Positions 61,905 through 64,000 of a stretch of 64,000 nt of DNA are shown here, piece by piece. How positions within the stretch are numbered: position 1 is the stretch's first letter; each line of letters begins with the position of its first letter. Under the pieces are notes generated by a model. It was not told the DNA's origin and searched no databases. It saw only the letters and a program-made list of their open reading frames with translations. The position numbers were made by a program, and so were the translations under genes. Origin of the DNA: Blautia argi (GTDB lineage: Bacteria > Bacillota > Clostridia > Lachnospirales > Lachnospiraceae); NCBI RefSeq assembly GCF_003287895.1, contig NZ_CP030280.1, forward strand, positions 474,001 to 538,000, written 5' to 3'.

Positions 61905-63962
61905 ATGAGAAAACAGCAAAATTATCAATGGAACACACTGTCACTGGGAACCTGCTATTACCCGGAGCATTGGGATAAAAATATGTGGGAAGAGGATTTG
62001 GAAAGAATGCTTGCCCATGGAATTAAAACTATACGCATTGGAGAATTTGCATGGAGTAAAGTAGAGCCAAGAGAAGGAGAATTTACATTTGAGTTTTTTG
62101 ATGAGTTTCTGAAGGTAGTTGCAAAGACAGATATGAATGTGATTTTTGGTACACCAACAGCAACCCCTCCTGCATGGCTTACAGAAAAATATCCAGAAGT
62201 TTTAAATTGCAGGATGGACGGTGTGAAATTCCGCCACGGTATGCGCAGACATTATAATTACAATTCGCCGGTATATCAAAAATTGTGTAAAAGAATTGTG
62301 GAAAAATTTGGAGAGCACTATGCAAAACATCCGAGTGTAATAGGCTGGCAAATCGATAATGAAATAAATTGTGAAGTGGATGAATTCTACTCTGAGAGTG
62401 ATACGCTGGCATTTCGGAAATTTTTAAAAGAAAAATACGGAACATTAGATGCTTTAAATCAGGCATGGGGATCTGTGTTCTGGAATCAGGAATATACCAG
62501 ATGGGAAGAAATTTATGTGCCAAGAATTACGATACATAATTCCACAAATCCTCATCAGACATTGGATTATATCCGTTTTGTGTCAGACAGTGCAGTGAAA
62601 TTCTGTAAAATGCAGAGTGATATTCTGAGAAAATATGTAAAAAAGGGAGATTTTATTACTACAAATGGTATGTTCCAGAATTTGGATAATCATAGATTAA
62701 CAGACGAAGCTCTGGATGTGTACACATACGATTCTTATCCGAATTTTGCATATTGTCTCTGTGAAGATCCAAAACATTCAAAAAATTTAAATGACAGAAG
62801 GTGGAGTGATAAACTGACAGAAGTTCGTTCTATTTGTCCTCACTTTGGTATTATGGAGCAGCAGTCGGGTGCGAATGGATGGAATACCAGAATGGAAGCA
62901 CCTGCACCGAAACCAGGGCAGATGATGCTTTGGGCAATGCAGAGCATTGCACATGGAGCAGATTATGTGAGTTTTTTCCGTTGGAGAACCTGCACGTTTG
63001 GGACAGAGATTTATTGGCATGGAATCTTGGATTATGATAATCGTGACAATCGGAAGCTGGCAGAAGTAAAGAAAATATATGAAAGAGTTCAGGCTATTGA
63101 AGAAACAGCAGGAGCAAAAAATCAAGCAGCTTTTGCTATGATCAAAGATTATAGTAATATCTGGGATGCACAGGTAGATGTATGGCATCGCAGACTTACA
63201 TGGAGCAGTGAAGAGGAAATTTTTATTGCATCTCAGTTGAATCATACACCAATGGATTATCTCTATCTTTTAGAAAATACAGAGGTAGAAGAGTTGTTAA
63301 AATACAAGGTGCTGATTTATCCGCATGGATTAATTTTATCAGAAAAAAAGGCGGCTCTTTTAAAAGAATATGTTGCTAAGGGAGGATGCCTGATTCTGGG
63401 AGCCAGGACAGGTCAAAAAGATGAAAATGGTAAGTGTGTTATGACACCTATGCCTGGATTATTATCAGAAATCTCTGGAAGTGATGTGAAAGAATTTACT
63501 TTTGTAGGACCTGCGGATGAGAATGTGATGATGGACTGGAATGGAAATATGCTGGAAACAGGTATTTTTAATGACATTTTGGAACCAGTTGGTACACATG
63601 CAAATGTACTGGCAAAATATGCAGGAAACTATTATAAAGGAAGTCCGGTATTAATCGAAAACACATATGGAGAAGGAAAAGTACTTCATTTTGGAGGAAC
63701 TTTTACGAGAGAAAATGTAAAAGCTTTTCTGGATTATACAGGTGTTGTGGAGACATATCGTGATGTGGTAGAAGTGCCTGAGGAATGTGAGATTACCGTG
63801 AAGGAAAAGAACCACAAAATGTATATTTTTGTTTTGAATTATTCGGATCAGAAACAGGAAATTTGGATGAAAAAACCGGCAAAGGATATGGATACAAAAG
63901 AGCAGGCAGAAGGAAAAATTTCTCTGGGTGCTTATGAAACAAAAGTTTATGAAATTTTGTAA
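61905..63962 (+). CDS. Beta-galactosidase, GH42
   Basis: The product has 685 residues. Starts with YYPEHWDKNMWEEDLERM and the acid/base Glu in GWQIDNEINCE; the nucleophile Glu lies in HFGIMEQQSGANGW. Residues about 400-600 form the trimerisation domain; a small beta domain ends the protein. No signal peptide, so it is intracellular, and hydrolyses imported galactosides. Confidence 0.95.
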   Translation: MRKQQNYQWNTLSLGTCYYPEHWDKNMWEEDLERMLAHGIKTIRIGEFAWSKVEPREGEFTFEFFDEFLKVVAKTDMNVIFGTPTATPPAWLTEKYPEVLNCRMDGVKFRHGMRRHYNYNSPVYQKLCKRIVEKFGEHYAKHPSVIGWQIDNEINCEVDEFYSESDTLAFRKFLKEKYGTLDALNQAWGSVFWNQEYTRWEEIYVPRITIHNSTNPHQTLDYIRFVSDSAVKFCKMQSDILRKYVKKGDFITTNGMFQNLDNHRLTDEALDVYTYDSYPNFAYCLCEDPKHSKNLNDRRWSDKLTEVRSICPHFGIMEQQSGANGWNTRMEAPAPKPGQMMLWAMQSIAHGADYVSFFRWRTCTFGTEIYWHGILDYDNRDNRKLAEVKKIYERVQAIEETAGAKNQAAFAMIKDYSNIWDAQVDVWHRRLTWSSEEEIFIASQLNHTPMDYLYLLENTEVEELLKYKVLIYPHGLILSEKKAALLKEYVAKGGCLILGARTGQKDENGKCVMTPMPGLLSEISGSDVKEFTFVGPADENVMMDWNGNMLETGIFNDILEPVGTHANVLAKYAGNYYKGSPVLIENTYGEGKVLHFGGTFTRENVKAFLDYTGVVETYRDVVEVPEECEITVKEKNHKMYIFVLNYSDQKQEIWMKKPAKDMDTKEQAEGKISLGAYETKVYEIL

Positions 63963-63969
63963 TTGCAGT

Positions 63970-64000
63970 GGAGTGTTCCTTGTAACAGGGACACTCCGTT
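63970..64000 (+). terminator. Terminator after the GH42 gene (cut by window end)
   Basis: GGAGTGT (63970-63976) pairs with ACACTCC (63991-63997), and the TCCT/AGGG part adds wobble pairs. The T-run is cut by the window end. Confidence 0.75.

Overview
The window looks like a chromosomal segment of a low-to-mid GC, Gram-positive anaerobic gut Firmicute. Lachnospiraceae, Blautia-like, is my best guess. This is inference from gene content: Clostridia-type eut microcompartment genes, the rapZ-whiA-crh block, zinc-type S14 and Adk, MurT/GatD, a YesMN-type two-component system and tRNAs without encoded CCA. No rRNA or CRISPR array is present.

Region 1 (1-18.5 kb) is an ethanolamine-utilisation (eut) microcompartment operon, all on the + strand. 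It runs eutS (partial), eutP, eutV/eutW (ANTAR antiterminator and its kinase), eutA, eutB, eutC, eutL, a eutK-like BMC gene with a Rho-N/SAP-like tail, eutE, two near-identical eutM copies, eutT, pduL (as the phosphotransacetylase), eutJ, a TIGR02536-like gene, eutN, pduS-like, pduT-like, eutH, eutQ and an Eis-type GNAT gene, and ends at a strong terminator. EutH imports ethanolamine. EutBC, kept active by EutA and EutT, makes acetaldehyde and ammonia. EutE and PduL convert acetaldehyde to acetyl-phosphate. EutL/M/N/S/K and PduT form the shell, and PduS/PduT suggest a redox or cobalamin-reduction link.

Region 2 (18.5-26.1 kb) is housekeeping: tcdA, murB, rapZ, whiA, a Crh-type HPr, a GNAT gene, an M18 aminopeptidase and a membrane protein with a highly charged tail.

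Region 3 (26.1-39.7 kb) is the S10-spc ribosomal protein superoperon (rpsJ to secY, adk, map, a KOW protein, infA). It has a long structured leader and ends at a terminator directly after infA; the usual rpmJ-rpsM-rpsK-rpsD-rpoA-rplQ block does not follow.

Region 4 (39.7-51.2 kb) is mixed housekeeping: a PsiE-like protein, a secreted NlpC/P60 hydrolase, a CcdA-TlpA fusion, two tRNA-Gly genes, murT-gatD, tRNA-Phe, glyA, trxB-trxA, a RelA/SpoT-domain protein and rplM-rpsI. Region 5 (51.2-56 kb) is accessory: a truncated IS91-type transposase abutting the rpsI terminator, then a LysR regulator, flavodoxin, CMD-cupin fusion, RibD/DHFR-like reductase and a HutD-like fragment. Region 6 (56-64 kb) is a carbohydrate uptake locus: ABC binding protein, two permeases, a YesN-like regulator, a YesM-like kinase and a GH42 beta-galactosidase.

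The most striking window-wide signal is six apparent single-base frameshifts: eutB, the eutK-like gene, rpsQ, rplN, the NlpC/P60 gene and rpsI. Five are one extra base in a short homopolymer and one is a missing A. Three hit genes that are normally indispensable, so sequencing or assembly error is the most likely explanation and downstream annotation should correct for it.
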